From: Calliphora vicina
Lineage: Eukaryota > Arthropoda > Insecta > Diptera > Calliphoridae
Direction: 5' to 3'
NCBI RefSeq assembly: GCF_958450345.1
Contig: NC_088781.1
Coordinates: 72,117,240 to 72,181,239 of the forward strand
DNA length: 64,000 bases
A program made the translations under genes and the position numbers. A model generated the notes under the pieces. The model saw nothing but the letters and a program-made list of their open reading frames with translations. It was not told the origin of the DNA and made no database searches. Shown here piece by piece: positions 9,800 through 20,430 of the stretch. The number at the start of each line of letters is the position of its first letter. The first letter of the stretch is position 1.

Positions 9800-11894
9800 T
9801 ATGTACATTAGGGTGGCCCTTAATAAACGAAAGTTGGATTTTGGCCATTCTCACCCTCCAGTTTGGTGAACATTAGCAAAAAAATCATCCTGAAAGCCCT
9901 CTGAAGTTTTGAGATGCATTTACAAGGGGAAAAAATGCATTTTTTTCAGTTTTTGTAAAAATTTTGCCATTAAAAAATTACTTTTGTAATTTAATTTAAA
10001 AGAATCGAAATGTGTACGTAATTGTCGTTCTAATGAGACATAAAAAACAGAAATCGGTCAAAAAATGTTAAAGTTATTAAAAATTCGCCAGGCCATTAAC
10101 GTGTCTCAGGCCACTAGAACATGAAATGTAGGAACAAAATTAACATATTTTGAGAAATATTAAAATAAAAGCTCATTTTTACTTAAAATATGTCCATATT
10201 TACTTGTATATGAGTTTTTGTCTTCGTAGGATACCGTTAACCTATTCTTAGGTATGAACAAAAAAATTTAATTTTTTAACGGCAGTTTCAAAACTCCATT
10301 TTCAAATTTTTAAAAATTTTGTTAAACAAATTTCAGAATTTTTTGATCATCTCATTGGGATTTATTAAGAGTATAATAGGGAATAAAAATGTGAAAAAAT
10401 TATGAAAATATCTCTTATAGTTTTTCCGTACCTGCGATTTAAATTTTGAAATTTTCGAGAAAAACCAATTATTTGGCAATTTTTAGGCCAATGAGCTCTA
10501 TTTCCTTACTCTTATGAATTTTAAGTAAAACCTATTCAGAATATTATAGTCCAGATAATTCAAAATATACTCTGAAACTTCTACTAAAATCGGAAGACGT
10601 TAACCCTTAAATCGTGAAGGTCAAAGGTAAAATTTTTCAATATTTGGAATTTCTCTTGGAAAGATTTCGAAATGATCGAAATGTTGTATATTTTTGGGCC
10701 GATTTTGATGAAGTTTAACAAAAATATAACATAAGCTCTAGGGTTTATAATAACAGCACAAGAATGGAAATTAACGCTTAATGGCACTTGGGGTTAAAAT
10801 GACACCAAACTTTTAAAATCATAATTTTTTATGGTTTTAGAAGTTTGGGGTCATTTTAACACCAAGTGCTATATAGGGTTAATTTTAATTTTTCTGCTGC
10901 TTTTGTAAATACTAGGCTTTCTGTTATATTTTTGTTAAATTTCATCAAAATCGGCCCAAAAATATACAACATTTCGAACATTTCAAAATCTTTCCAAGAG
11001 AAATTCCAAATATTGAAAAATTTGACCTTTGACCTTCACGATTTAAGGGTTAACGTTTTTTGATTTTAGTAAAAGTTTCAGAGTATATTTAGAATTATCT
11101 GGACTATAATATTCTAATTAAGTTTTGCTTAAAATTCATAAGAGTAAGAAAATAGAGCTCATTGGCCTAAAAATTGCCAAATAATTGTTTTTTCTCGAAA
11201 ATTTCAAAATTTAAATCGCAGGTACGGAAAAACTATAAGAGATATTTTCATAATTTTTTCACGATTTAATTCCCTATTATACTCTTAATAAATCCCAATG
11301 AGATGATCAAAAAATTCTGAAATTTGTTTAACAAAATTTTTAAAAATTTGAAAATGGAGTTTTGAAACTGCCGTTAAAAAAATTAAATTTTTTTGTTCAT
11401 ACCTAAGAATAGGTTAACGGTATCCTACGAAGACAAAAACTCATATACAAGTAAATATGGACATATTTTAAGTAAAAATGAGCTTTTATTTTAATATTTC
11501 TCAAAATATGTTAATTTTGTTCCAACATTTCTTGCTCTAGTGGCCTGAGACACGTTAATGGCCTGGCGAATTTTTAATAACTTTAAAATTTTTTAACCGA
11601 TTTCTGTTTTTTATGTCTCATTAGAACGACAATTACGTACACATTTCGATTCTTTTAAATTGAATTACAAAAGTAATTTTTTAATGGCAAAATTTTTACA
11701 AAAACTGAAAAAAATGAATTTTTTCCCCTTGTAAATGCATCTCAAAACTTCAGAGGGCTTGCGGCACGTCTTAACCCCAACCGATTTACCTAAAATTTTT
11801 TCAGGATGATTTTTTTACTAATGTCCACCAAACTGGGGGGTGAGAATGGCCAAAATCCAACTTTCGTTTATTAAGGGCCACCCTAATGTACATG
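9800..11894. mobile_element. 2.1-kb foldback element with near-full-length inverted arms
   Basis: The two halves are inverted copies almost to the centre at about 10825, so the single strand would fold into a roughly 1-kb hairpin with almost no loop. The outer ends read AGGGTGGCCCTTAATAAACG inward from about 9810 and from about 11884, and the symmetry extends outward through TGTACATT. The right arm has about 50 extra bases near 11760-11812. No transposase is encoded; the apparent mirrored frames at 10584-10787 and 10866-11063 are produced by the palindrome. A diverged, shorter relative flanks the BEL element at 52.5-63.7 kb. Superfamily unknown. Confidence 0.88.
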
Positions 11895-12068
11895 TTCGCA
11901 AACTCTAAAATTTTTTAAGGTATTTCGTACATTTTGTAGCGTATGTGTAAATTACATGTAGATGTACAGTACAGTACGGTATGTTAGTGATTTGTTTTCG
12001 AACTCTGCTCCCGCGCATGTATTTTTTATTTAAAATATATTGCTTTTCGTCCACATGCGCATTCTATA

Positions 12069-12190
12069 TTATTTATATTCTTTGCTGTAAGCGTCTTTAA
12101 ATGACTTGCCACATTTATCACAACAAGGCTTCCGGGCAACTTCATTAGCCCGATGTTCTCGCATTACGTGCCACATTCAGCAGATTTCAA
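12069..12190 (-). pseudogene. C2H2 zinc-finger gene fragment
   Basis: Read on the reverse strand, a short segment gives the end of one finger (HVMREH), a linker, then CDKCGKSF and a stop after a further seven codons. The spacing C-x2-C-G-K-x-F is typical of fly C2H2 transcription factors. A stop lies just upstream of the first half-finger, the last finger lacks its two histidines, and no other fingers are nearby, so this is a broken fragment. Confidence 0.5.
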
Positions 12191-12311
12191 GTGCTGATAT
12201 TTTATTTACACAAATTATTTTGATATTTAAATTTCAATGTTTATTTTTGTTTTTTTACAATAATATATATAGATGGTCTCTCAAACTCATTACTTACATA
12301 TATAGAATATG

Positions 12312-12596
12312 TGTCGCCGAATGGCTCATAATCGAGCATAAATGTTATTAATTGTTTTTATTTATTCGTCTTTATTATTTCATTATTTGTCTTTGTATAG
12401 TTTTGTAATTCATTTAAAATATTTATTTGAAGTTATATGACGTCCTGTGAGCCGCCTTTATGTTTTGTTTATTTGTCTTATTTACCTATTTGTTAGTGAA
12501 GATTATGTATTAGTTGTTGTTCTTTTTTACGTTGCTCTCACTGCAGTGCTTTTGTTTCGTTGAGTTGGTACCGTTATTTTTAATGTGTTATACATT
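12312..12596 (+). repeat. BEL 1 5' LTR, left part
   Basis: The first ~75 bases match the 3' LTR start at 22087 almost exactly (TGTCGCCGAATGGCTCATAA). The LTR is interrupted at 12597 by the reverse-strand Gypsy element and should resume at about 17056. Its right boundary is not resolved because no full second copy exists. Confidence 0.75.
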
Positions 12597-12837
12597 TGGT
12601 ATATCGAGTTATTTGTGTTGTTATACCAATGTTGAAATTAAACACGATCATTAATATTTTAACTTATATTTATTAAAATAAATTTTATAATTTATTACAA
12701 AGTTAATTCTTTACCAACCGGTCGCAGCAAAAGTTAAAAGGAAATAGGAAGATGCATACACATGTCAGAGTGCATGCCATTGCAATTTTTGCATACCGGT
12801 TATTGATGATAGTAGGTAATTGTGACAGGGTGCCACA
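12597..12837 (-). repeat. 3' LTR of the CsRn1-like element
   Basis: This is the reverse-strand LTR, starting TGTGGCACCCTGTCAC at 12837 and ending CGATATACCA at 12597. It pairs with 16830-17050. Confidence 0.8.
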
Positions 12838-12860
12838 TCACTCCCCTCGCTAGAACAAGG

Positions 12861-14054
12861 TCATCTAAATCTTACTGGAAGTTTTATTCGTCTACCGCTA
12901 GTAGTTGACTTAGAATCAGCTTCAGTTATGTTGGTGTTTAAGGAGTAAGATGCTTCTGTGTCGTTGCTGAGATCATCCGGAACAGGTGATTCTGGAGCGG
13001 AAAACTGACTATCTTCAGTAGTGTGTGGAGTGTTGGGCGCTAGATATTCTGCCAGAGATTTTGTTGTTATTTCAGGTAGGCTAGTATTTTCAGACGTTGG
13101 TAAAAAACATGGCTTTAAACGATCGATGCTAATATTAGTTTTCCGACCACGCATTAATAATGTGAAATACTTTTCAAAACGTTTTAAAATTTTAAATGGA
13201 CCATCGTACGGGTGTGTGAGGGATGGACGAATTGAATCGTTACGTACAAATACGTGTGTGCTTGACTGGAGGTCTTTTGAAATGAATGTTGCTTTTGTTG
13301 TGTGATGCGCTGTTTGCGTAGGTCGTAAATTTTCCATTGAAGTTCGAAATTTTTTTACAAAGACGCTGCAGGTTTCTTTAGAATTACTTTTGAAGAGAAA
13401 TTCTCCCGGAATTCTTAAAGTTGTTCCATATACGAGTTCTGCAGGCGATGCGTTTATATCGGTTTTGTAAACAACTCGAAGACCCAGTAAAATAGTCGGA
13501 AGGTGGTAAATCCATTTTGATGTATCATGGCATAAGATGGCTGCCTTTAGTGTCCTGTGCCATCTTTCTATTATGCCATTGGCTTGCGGGTGATATGGCG
13601 TAGTGCGCAAATGAGTTGCTCCTATCGTTTGGATCAGCTCAGCGAAAACTGAGGACCCAAATTGCCTACCTTTGTCGGACGTGATTCGCAATGGGACTCC
13701 AAATCTGGATATCCAATGAGTCACTAGAGCTTTTGCTACCGTTTCCGAAGTCATGTCAGGTATCGGGATGGCTTCGGGCCAACGGGTGAATCGGTCGATG
13801 ACAGTTAGGCAGTAGCGTTGTCCTTCGCATAGAGGAAATGGGCCGACGATATCAATGTTTATGTGTGTGTTGACGTAGTGTGTCGCTGAATTTTCGATCG
13901 TTGACATGCTAAACAAGTTTTGACAAAATTGGCTATATATTTTTTCATTCCCGGCCAGCAGAAACGTGAAGTGTCGAAACCTTTTGTCGAAAACCTTTAG
14001 GAACATATGGTCGAATGCGAGATGTTGACGTATCACACACAATTTTCTCGTCAC
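12861..14054 (-). pseudogene. Integrase with GPY/F module (CsRn1-like)
   Basis: The frame of 397 codons carries an rve integrase core with the DDE triad: NIDIVGPF (about residue 70), ITSDKGRQF (about 133) and PYHPQANGIIERWHRTLK (Glu about 168). Further on, YDGPFKILKRFEKYFTLL is the GPY/F module that follows the core in many Gypsy integrases. A Ser/Thr-rich tail ends at the stop, 24 bp from the LTR. The H2C2 finger expected upstream is missing or out of frame in 14055-14245, so the start given by the frame is not the native one. In an active element this enzyme would insert the cDNA. Confidence 0.85.
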
Positions 14055-14245
14055 ATCCTAAAACATAAAATTTTTTTAATATGAGTGTATTTGTTGACAT
14101 ACCTTGATTACGAAGAAGGTTCTGTAATTCTTCGTCTTCTTTTTGTTCGGCTGCTAAACTCGAGTAGTTTATAGTTTGCTGAACAGACTGAATTCTTGAT
14201 AATGCATCAGCTGTTGCATTATCTTTACCAGGGGTGTGACGTATA

Positions 14246-15246
14246 TCAGTAGTAAACTGACTGATGAAATCCAGTTCTTAACCTGCGTGGTGATGCCTTT
14301 TCCATTTTTTGATTGAAGGCGAATATCAAGGGTCGGTGGTCAGTAATGTTATGGCAAGATCGTCCTTCTATCGCGTATCGAAAGTGACAGATAGTCTGGT
14401 AGACGGCAGAAAACTCTCTGTCGTATGTGGAGTACTTCTGTTGAGTCTCTGTTAATTTTTTAGAATAAAAGGCTAACGGCTGCAATTTATCAAAAACTTT
14501 TTGGTGTAGTGCTCCACCTATGGCTGCGTCTGAAGCGTCAACGTAAATTACCAATTCTGCACTGGGAACGGGATGAGCCAATAATGTGGCACTGGATAAC
14601 TCTGTTTTGCAACGCTCGAAGGCCGATTCGGTTTCTGGAGTCCATATCAATGGTGATGTGTCTTTATTCTTATTGCCGGTTATCATGTTTTGTAAAAGTC
14701 CCTGATAAACAATCGTGTGCGGCAAAAACATTCTATAAAAATTCATCATGCCGATGAATCTTTTAAGATCTTGCGAGCATTATGGTTTCGGATAATTTTT
14801 AATTCCGGTGACGGCCGAAGACCTTCAGGGGTGACAAGATGTCCCAAAAAAGTGATTTGGGACTTACCAAATTCACACTTTTTAACATTATTTGCTAGGT
14901 TATTGTCACGAAGGCGTTGAAATACTGCACGAAGGTCAAGATGATGTTGCTCTAACGTAACAGAAGCTACCAAAATATCGTCAATATAAGGGAATACAAA
15001 ATTCATACCTCTGAACACTTCGTTTATCAGACGCTGAAACGTCTGCGCTGCATTTCGTAAACCAAATGTCATAAATTTGAATTCGAATAGTCCAAAAGGA
15101 GTACATATTGCCGTCTTTGGAATGTCCTCTTTGTGTATCGGGATTTGATGAAATGCCTTTTGCAGGTCTATTTTTGAAAATATTTTCATACCTTGTAAAT
15201 TGTTTGTAAAATCTGTTAAATACGGCAGGGGGTATCGGTCTGGCAC
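14246..15246 (-). pseudogene. Reverse transcriptase and RNase H core (CsRn1-like)
   Basis: Two overlapping frames, 15246-14746 and 14749-14246, together give the RT core and the start of RNase H. Seen in order: DRYPLP, FSKIDLQKAFHQIP (first catalytic Asp), TFGLRNA, PYIDDILVAS (YIDD active site), FLGHLVTPEG, then VIYVDASDAAIGG (RNase H Asp), YSTYDREFSA (Glu) and NITDHRPL (Asp). The split between the frames near 14746 is a frameshift in the connection region, and another break follows RNase H. Confidence 0.87.
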
Positions 15247-15257
15247 AGTTTGTGCGT

Positions 15258-15945
15258 TTAGTGAGCGGTAGTCCCCACACGGCCTCCACGTTCCATCATT
15301 TTTTTAACAAGATGCAATGGACTACTCCAATTGCTTTTTGAGGGCTGGCAAATTCCAGCGTCTGTGAGAAAATCAAATTCCTTTTTAGCCGCAGCCAGCT
15401 TCTCAGGCGGGAGTCGTCGTGGACGGCAAAATGTTGGTTGCCCATTCGTCTCAATCCGGTGGAAAATTGTTGATTTGTTTTGGAACCATATGGCGATAAT
15501 ACTGTGATGTCGTTGAACTCGTTTAAAATGTCGACAAAGGGGTCGCAAGAGTTAAATGTTTTGATGACAGATATGTCAGTGGTCGTTGATAAAGTTAGTT
15601 GGGAGTTGTGGCCGGTAACATTGTCTATTAAGCGATTGCGGCGCAAATCTATTAATAGATCATAATATTTAATAAAATCGGACCCAATTATTGGTTTTTT
15701 AACGTCGCCAATGACAAAGGACCAATAAAACTGTCGCTTTAGGCCAAGGTCTAATTTAATTCGTTTTTCACCAATGACCTCGATAGGCGAACCATTTGCA
15801 GCAAACAACATCATGGAGGTTGGACGGACATCTAAAGTTTTCGCAGTAAGAGGAAGAACAGAGACGTCAGCACCACTGTCTACTAAAAATTGTTGTTGGG
15901 TTTGTTTGTCTGTAACTTGAAGGCGAAATATTTGGCATTTAGTGG
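15258..15945 (-). pseudogene. Aspartic protease and RT N-terminus (CsRn1-like)
   Basis: Reverse-strand translation gives FLVDSGADVSVLP at about 15890-15850, the retropepsin active site (DSG). The protease continues through IIGSDFIKYYDLLID. A hydrophilic linker follows, then an RT lead-in (RLPPEKLAAAKKEFDFL, WSSPLHLV) in another frame at 15548-15258. A run of A residues near 15296-15306 marks one frameshift. The protease would process Gag-Pol. Confidence 0.8.
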
Positions 15946-15949
15946 AGAA

Positions 15950-16780
15950 CTTTTCGCTGGATTCCTCTACCGGCCTTACAAGTCAATTTGTAGACTGTGT
16001 TGATATGGTGTGTACTTGTCGTTGTTTCATTCTGCACGGACTACGACACTTATGTGCATTCCACCCATACTTTTTATGGTACCAACACTCCTCGATATTT
16101 GTATTGTTGTTGTTGCGCTCAGCAGAAGATTGGCGATGTTGTGAACGCTGTCGAGTAACAATCGGCCTACGTGAACGAGAACGTGTGGTAAATAGTTCAA
16201 ATTTTTTACTTAACTCAATAATAGCTGATCGGAGGCCGTTAATTTCATCAGCAGAATCTTTTCCAATTCGGTTGATATGAGACGGTTATCCAGCAGCAAA
16301 AGTTGGCAACCGCTTTGTCCAAAGTCCCTTTAAAGCTGCTTCACCTATGCTGTTTCCTACAACACGTCGCATTTCGAAGTACAATTCCGATGGCTTTTTA
16401 TCGCCAAGGGGCATTTCTGATAATAGTCTGTTGAGTCGTCGCTGTTCGCTGTCGGCAAAATGGTCTATAATCCGGCGTTTGACATATTCGAATCGGTCGG
16501 ATGCTGGCAGAGATGTGATTACGTCGGTAAGTTGTGCTATAATATCGGGCTTTAGAGCTGCGAGAACGGTGGCGGCTTTTTGTTTGTCAGAGGTTATACC
16601 CAATGCGCTAAACCAGAAATCCATGGTAGTAAACCAGGCTTCGATGTTCGTACTACTCATCTCCGGGAATGGCAATCGTGCATAAATTGCTGACACGTTA
16701 CTATACTGGTGGTGGCGTTCGGTCATCGTCTTGTTGTGCATGGCCACTGTGGATGCGGTTGATAAATTGTTGCTTGTCAT
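15950..16780 (-). pseudogene. Gag of the CsRn1-like element
   Basis: The frame 16780-16286 begins with a Met about 50 bp inside the 5' LTR and carries the capsid-like region (MSSTNIEAWFTTMDFWFSAL). After a stop at about 16285 the sequence continues to a zinc finger with Cys-His-Cys-Cys order (CWYHKKYGWNAHKC near 16095-16050) and a basic CRMKQR, the hallmark of CsRn1/Kabuki Gag proteins rather than CCHC. One or two stops or frameshifts inactivate it. Confidence 0.82.
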
Positions 16781-16829
16781 ATTGTTGGTTTTTTAATATT
16801 TTTGTTTGTTCGTGATCGGCGTTTGTTCG

Positions 16830-17050
16830 TGGTATATCGAGTTATTTGTGTTGTTATACCAATGTTGAAATTAAACACGATCATTAATATTTTAACTTAT
16901 ATTTATTAAAACAAATTTTATAATTTATTACAAAGATAATTCTTTACCAACCGGTCGCAGCAAAAGTTAAAAGGAAATAGGAAGATGCATACACATGTCA
17001 AAGTGCATGCCATTGCAATTTTTGCATACCGGTTATTGATGATAGTTGGT
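16830..17050 (-). repeat. 5' LTR of the CsRn1-like element
   Basis: A copy of 12597-12837 with a handful of substitutions. The outer ~15 bases (TGTGGCACCC…) are missing and replaced by flank at about 17050. Gag starts directly below it on the reverse strand. Confidence 0.78.
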
Positions 17051-17284
17051 AATTACACATAAATAACTAGTGTCCAAATAAAATAATAATTTAAAGTAAA
17101 GTCAGTTCATAAGGGAAAAGCACTGCGAAATAAACGCACCGTGTCGCACCGCACATTACTGCAAATTATTTAAAATTGTTTGTGTCTCTTTTTTGGTGTT
17201 GTTAAATTCGCCCCTTATGAACGACCATCGCAGCCAGCGATAACAAATTTTAATTCGCACTTTTTGAGCTCATATTTGCTAAAT

Positions 17285-17800
17285 TTTTGTGGTTTCTTGT
17301 CTGCCGGAACAAATACAAATTAATTTGGAAATAAAATAATTGTTTGAAGATTTCCAAAAGTGGTTCCTTGCCTGCCGGAACATAAAATAATTGTTTACAA
17401 ATTTCCTAAAGTGGTTCCTAGCCTGCCGGAACATAAAATATTTTTTTAAAAATATTTAAAGTGGTTCCTTGTCTGCCGGAACAAATAAAATTGAATCTGA
17501 AATATTTTAAAGCGGTTCCTCTTCTGCCGGAACAAATAAAAATTAATTTAAAACATTTGGTGCTTATTTGCTGTGATTTGTGAGATTTTTGTGTGCTCTT
17601 TGAGAAACGCTTTTGATTATTTGTGGTTCATAATGCATCGCTCTCCAGCTAGAAAAAGCCAGCGATTACAGTAGTGTTTCCTCGCCTGCCGGAACAAAAA
17701 TTGTTTCTCAACAAGTGGCTCCCTCGGTTGCCGGAGTTTCTTCTTTGCCTGCCAGTTCCCATGCCGCCGGAACATATTTGACTCCCTCTGCCGTTGGAGT
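17285..17800 (+). repeat. Tandem repeats with CTGCCGGAACA core in the BEL 1 leader
   Basis: Five units of about 55-65 bp, each with the core GTGGTTCCTTGCCTGCCGGA (degenerate), run from 17290 to 17545 in the non-coding leader. More diverged cores follow at 17680-17790, where one frame reads them as Pro-Ala-Gly-Thr repeats at the Gag N-terminus. The array therefore crosses from leader into coding sequence. Such arrays in retrotransposon leaders can vary in copy number between copies. Confidence 0.8.
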
Positions 17801-18624
17801 GCCTCCACAAAATGTAAGTACCATTGACGCCACAACAATTCAGCCAACTATAATTGCTCCTTCTGTCGCCGGAACAACTTAACCAACAAAATGTTAGTGA
17901 AAATAATTTAAACTCAGTGCAGAAACTGCTTAATTTGGAAGGCCTTCAAAGCCAGATCAACATTCATCAGGCCCAGTTGTTGAATGCGCAGCGAGCGTTG
18001 TCAATTGCCACGAACGCGAATTCGACGCCGAGCTCTTCAGCCGCCATGCCACAGCCATCCAATATGGCGCCGCCAGTAACAGGTACCAGCGATGTCAACG
18101 TTGACAATTCTGCCTCAGCCAACGTTGACTGCACTGATCGTCGTACGGCATTTTCTTCGGTAAGCTGCAATGAAAATAATTTGTGTGGAAGTCAACCGCT
18201 GCCGCCAAATTTCCAATTGTCACAAAATGGTGGTTCGTTGTTAATGCATCGAAAAATGTATGATTTACCGGATTTTAGTGGCTCGCCTGAAGATTGGCCC
18301 ATGTTATCAACGTCTTTTAATCAATCGACTGCTGTTTATAATTATAATAATTTTGAAAATTGTTTAAGGCTCCAAAAAGCTTAGAAAGGTGATGCCCGTG
18401 AATGTGTGAAGTAGTTGCTGATCCATGCAGATAACGTGAGTATGGTTATGGAACAATTATGTTTTCAATATGGTCGCCCAGAGATGCTTATTCGTTGCCA
18501 GCTACAACAAGTGAAAGAAATTGCGCCCATTAGTGAAAGTGCTGTGGATAAACTTGTGCCCTTTGCTTTTAAAGTGCGGAATCTTGCCGCCTTTTTGAAA
18601 AGTGCTAATCTAATCCAACATTAA
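17645..18624 (+). pseudogene. BEL 1 Gag, N-terminal and middle part
   Basis: An open stretch from 17645, rich in Pro, Ala, Gly, Ser and Thr, ends in a stop at about 17880. The frame 17854-18384 continues with a Gln/Asn-rich coiled segment (SQINIHQAQLLNAQRALS) and reaches LPDFSGSPEDW, the start of the DUF1759-type Gag domain of BEL/Pao elements. A stop at 18382 is followed by further in-family sequence (QYGRPEMLI, FKVRNLAAFL) in 18415-18624. It is a decayed Gag. Confidence 0.78.
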
Positions 18625-19675
18625 TGGAAGAATTGGTCGGAAAGCTTCCAATGAGTAAACGAATGGAGTGGTCCCGCTGTACCTCAACAATGAAACCATA
18701 CCCAACTATTTTGGATTTTAGCAAATGGCTCAAAGATGTTGCTGATTTGGTAAGAATGGTGCAAACTACAAGTGGAAATCGTCAAAATAATGAACCAAAA
18801 AGAAAAGTTGTCCTTCATGCTGCTGATGGTCAACTTAAACAACAAGGATGCCCTATGTGCCAGGCAAATCATAAAATATTTGAGTGTAGAAAATTTGGTT
18901 CATTAAGTGTGCCTAATCGTTGGAGTGAAGTAAAAAAAATGAGGTTATGTTTTTCGTGTCTCGGTAGATTTTGCCGTTATCGAAAGACGTGTCCCGTAGA
19001 TGGTTGCCTAAGAAAACATAACAAATTATTACATGATGTCAAGATTAATGATGGTGGGAAAAATGAGCTTTCATCTGAGTCGCCTGCTCCAAGTGGTTCC
19101 ACAAATGAAAATGAGTCTGTTCTTAGCTGTGTGTCTAAAGCTGCAGATAAAGGTGTGTTGTTGTTCCGAGTGGTGCCAATTGTGCTTTATGGTTCCAGTA
19201 ACAAATTTGAAACCTATGCGTTGTTGGATGAAGGTTCGTCGGTTACTATGGTGGACAGCTCCTTGGTGAAGAAACTGGGCATCAAAGTCAATTGAATTTA
19301 AATTGGTATGCTGGCAACGCATCGCAAGAAACGGCAGCAGTGGTTGATATGCACGTAAGTGGAATTGGTAAGCAGAGAAAATATGCCTTGCGAAAAGTTT
19401 ATGGAGTTTCAAATTTAAAATTGCCGGTCCAAAGCTTCAATATGGATTTAAGTCGCCATCCTGGTTTGCCCATTAAATTATATAATGATGTTGTTCTGGG
19501 ACTTCCTGATGAAATTGTGTCTCTGGATGAAAATGGTCCATATGCTGCTAACACCCCATTAGGATGGGTCGTATTTGGGAAAATGATGGGTAAGCAATCT
19601 AGCGATAATTTGTGTCTTTTGTCAGTTCAGCCAGATCCCCCGGACTTGGTATCTTCTGCATTTTGGAGTGATTAA
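18624..19675 (+). pseudogene. BEL 1 Gag zinc region and protease
   Basis: The frame 18624-19295 includes a Cys/His-rich region (CPMCQANHKIFECRKF, CFSCLGRFCRYRKTC, HNKLLH) as in BEL/Pao Gag. An aspartic-protease-like segment (DUF1758) follows, with ALLDEGSSVTMVDSSL, where DEGSS takes the place of the usual D-[ST/D]-G site. The protease continues in a second frame, 19292-19675 (TPLGWVVFGKMMG). The two frames overlap by a few bases, indicating a small deletion or frameshift. A deletion after 19675 removes the protease-RT linker. Confidence 0.8.
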
Positions 19676-19683
19676 TCCTCCTT

Positions 19684-20430
19684 AATAAGCCAGGAAAAAT
19701 TGGTTTAGTGTTTGATGCTGCCGCAACTGTTGAAGGTGTTTCCCTGAATTCTAAACTGCTAAAAGGCCCGCAGCAATATAAGCCTCTGCCATCCGTGTTA
19801 TTTAATTTTCGAGTTGGTGCTGTAGCAGTGTGTGGAGACATCAACGAAATATTTCACCAGGTCCTTGTAGCTCCTGAAGATATATGCTCTCAAAGATTCC
19901 TATGGCGTGAGGACAATAGAGAACCACCTGATTTTTATGAAATGCTCGTTATGACTTTTGGTGCTGCTTGCTCGCCATGTGTATCCCATTATGTCAAAGA
20001 AACAAATGCCCTGAGATATCGTGATAAATATCCGCGTGCAGTGAAGTCAATTGTTGATCATCATTATGTGGATGACTTTGTGGATAGTTTTCCGACGCCT
20101 GCAAGGGCCATTGAGAATGCCGTACAAGTGCGCGACATTCATAAATCAGCTGGTTTTGAACTACGTAATTTTTCGTCGAACTCTTCAGAAGTAATTGTGG
20201 CTCTTTAAGGTACAGTGGAAAGTCCGGTGAATTTTTCAAACGATGTCAACCAGCTACAATCAGAGAAGATACTTGGTATGTATTCGCAACCTAAAGATGA
20301 TACTTTCAGGTTCAATTTGAAGTTCCACAATGTGAATGCTGATGTTATAGAAGGTATGAAGTGTCCAACAAAACGCGAGCTGTTAAGTATGGTTATGTTA
20401 TGGCTGCATTGCCCGGAGAATTAAACGAGA
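19684..20430 (+). pseudogene. BEL 1 reverse transcriptase
   Basis: LVFDAAATVEGVSLN, VAVCGDINEIFHQVLV (catalytic Asp), MTFGAACSPC and HHYVDDFVDSF (YVDD active site) are the ordered RT motifs of BEL/Pao. After a stop at 20206 the thumb/connection region continues (FSNDVNQLQSEKILGMYS) to CPTKRELLSMVMLW. This region primes RNase H in the next frame. Several hundred residues upstream are deleted. Confidence 0.87.

Larger units (their letters stand above)
12597..17055 (-). mobile_element. CsRn1-like Ty3/Gypsy retrotransposon, reverse strand
   Basis: The LTRs at 12597-12837 and 16830-17050 are about 98% alike by eye over 225 bp. On the reverse strand gag, protease, RT, RNase H and integrase follow in Ty3/Gypsy order. 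The CsRn1/Kabuki group is indicated by the Gag CHCC finger (CWYHKKYGWNAHKC). The 3' LTR start TGTGGCACCC follows a GAGGGGAGTGA polypurine tract, and the first dozen bases of the 5' LTR are missing on the outer side. The insertion site is inside the 5' LTR of BEL 1. Several frameshifts and stops make it inactive, although the similar LTRs suggest fairly recent insertion. Confidence 0.87.

Noticed and set aside
10584..11063. Two small mirrored reading frames with the same protein sequence
   Set aside because: They are a consequence of the foldback palindrome; no domain, no start context, and decayed relatives do not keep the frame.
13021..13305. Forward-strand frame opposite the Gypsy integrase
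   Set aside because: Shadow of the reverse-strand integrase; no domain of its own.
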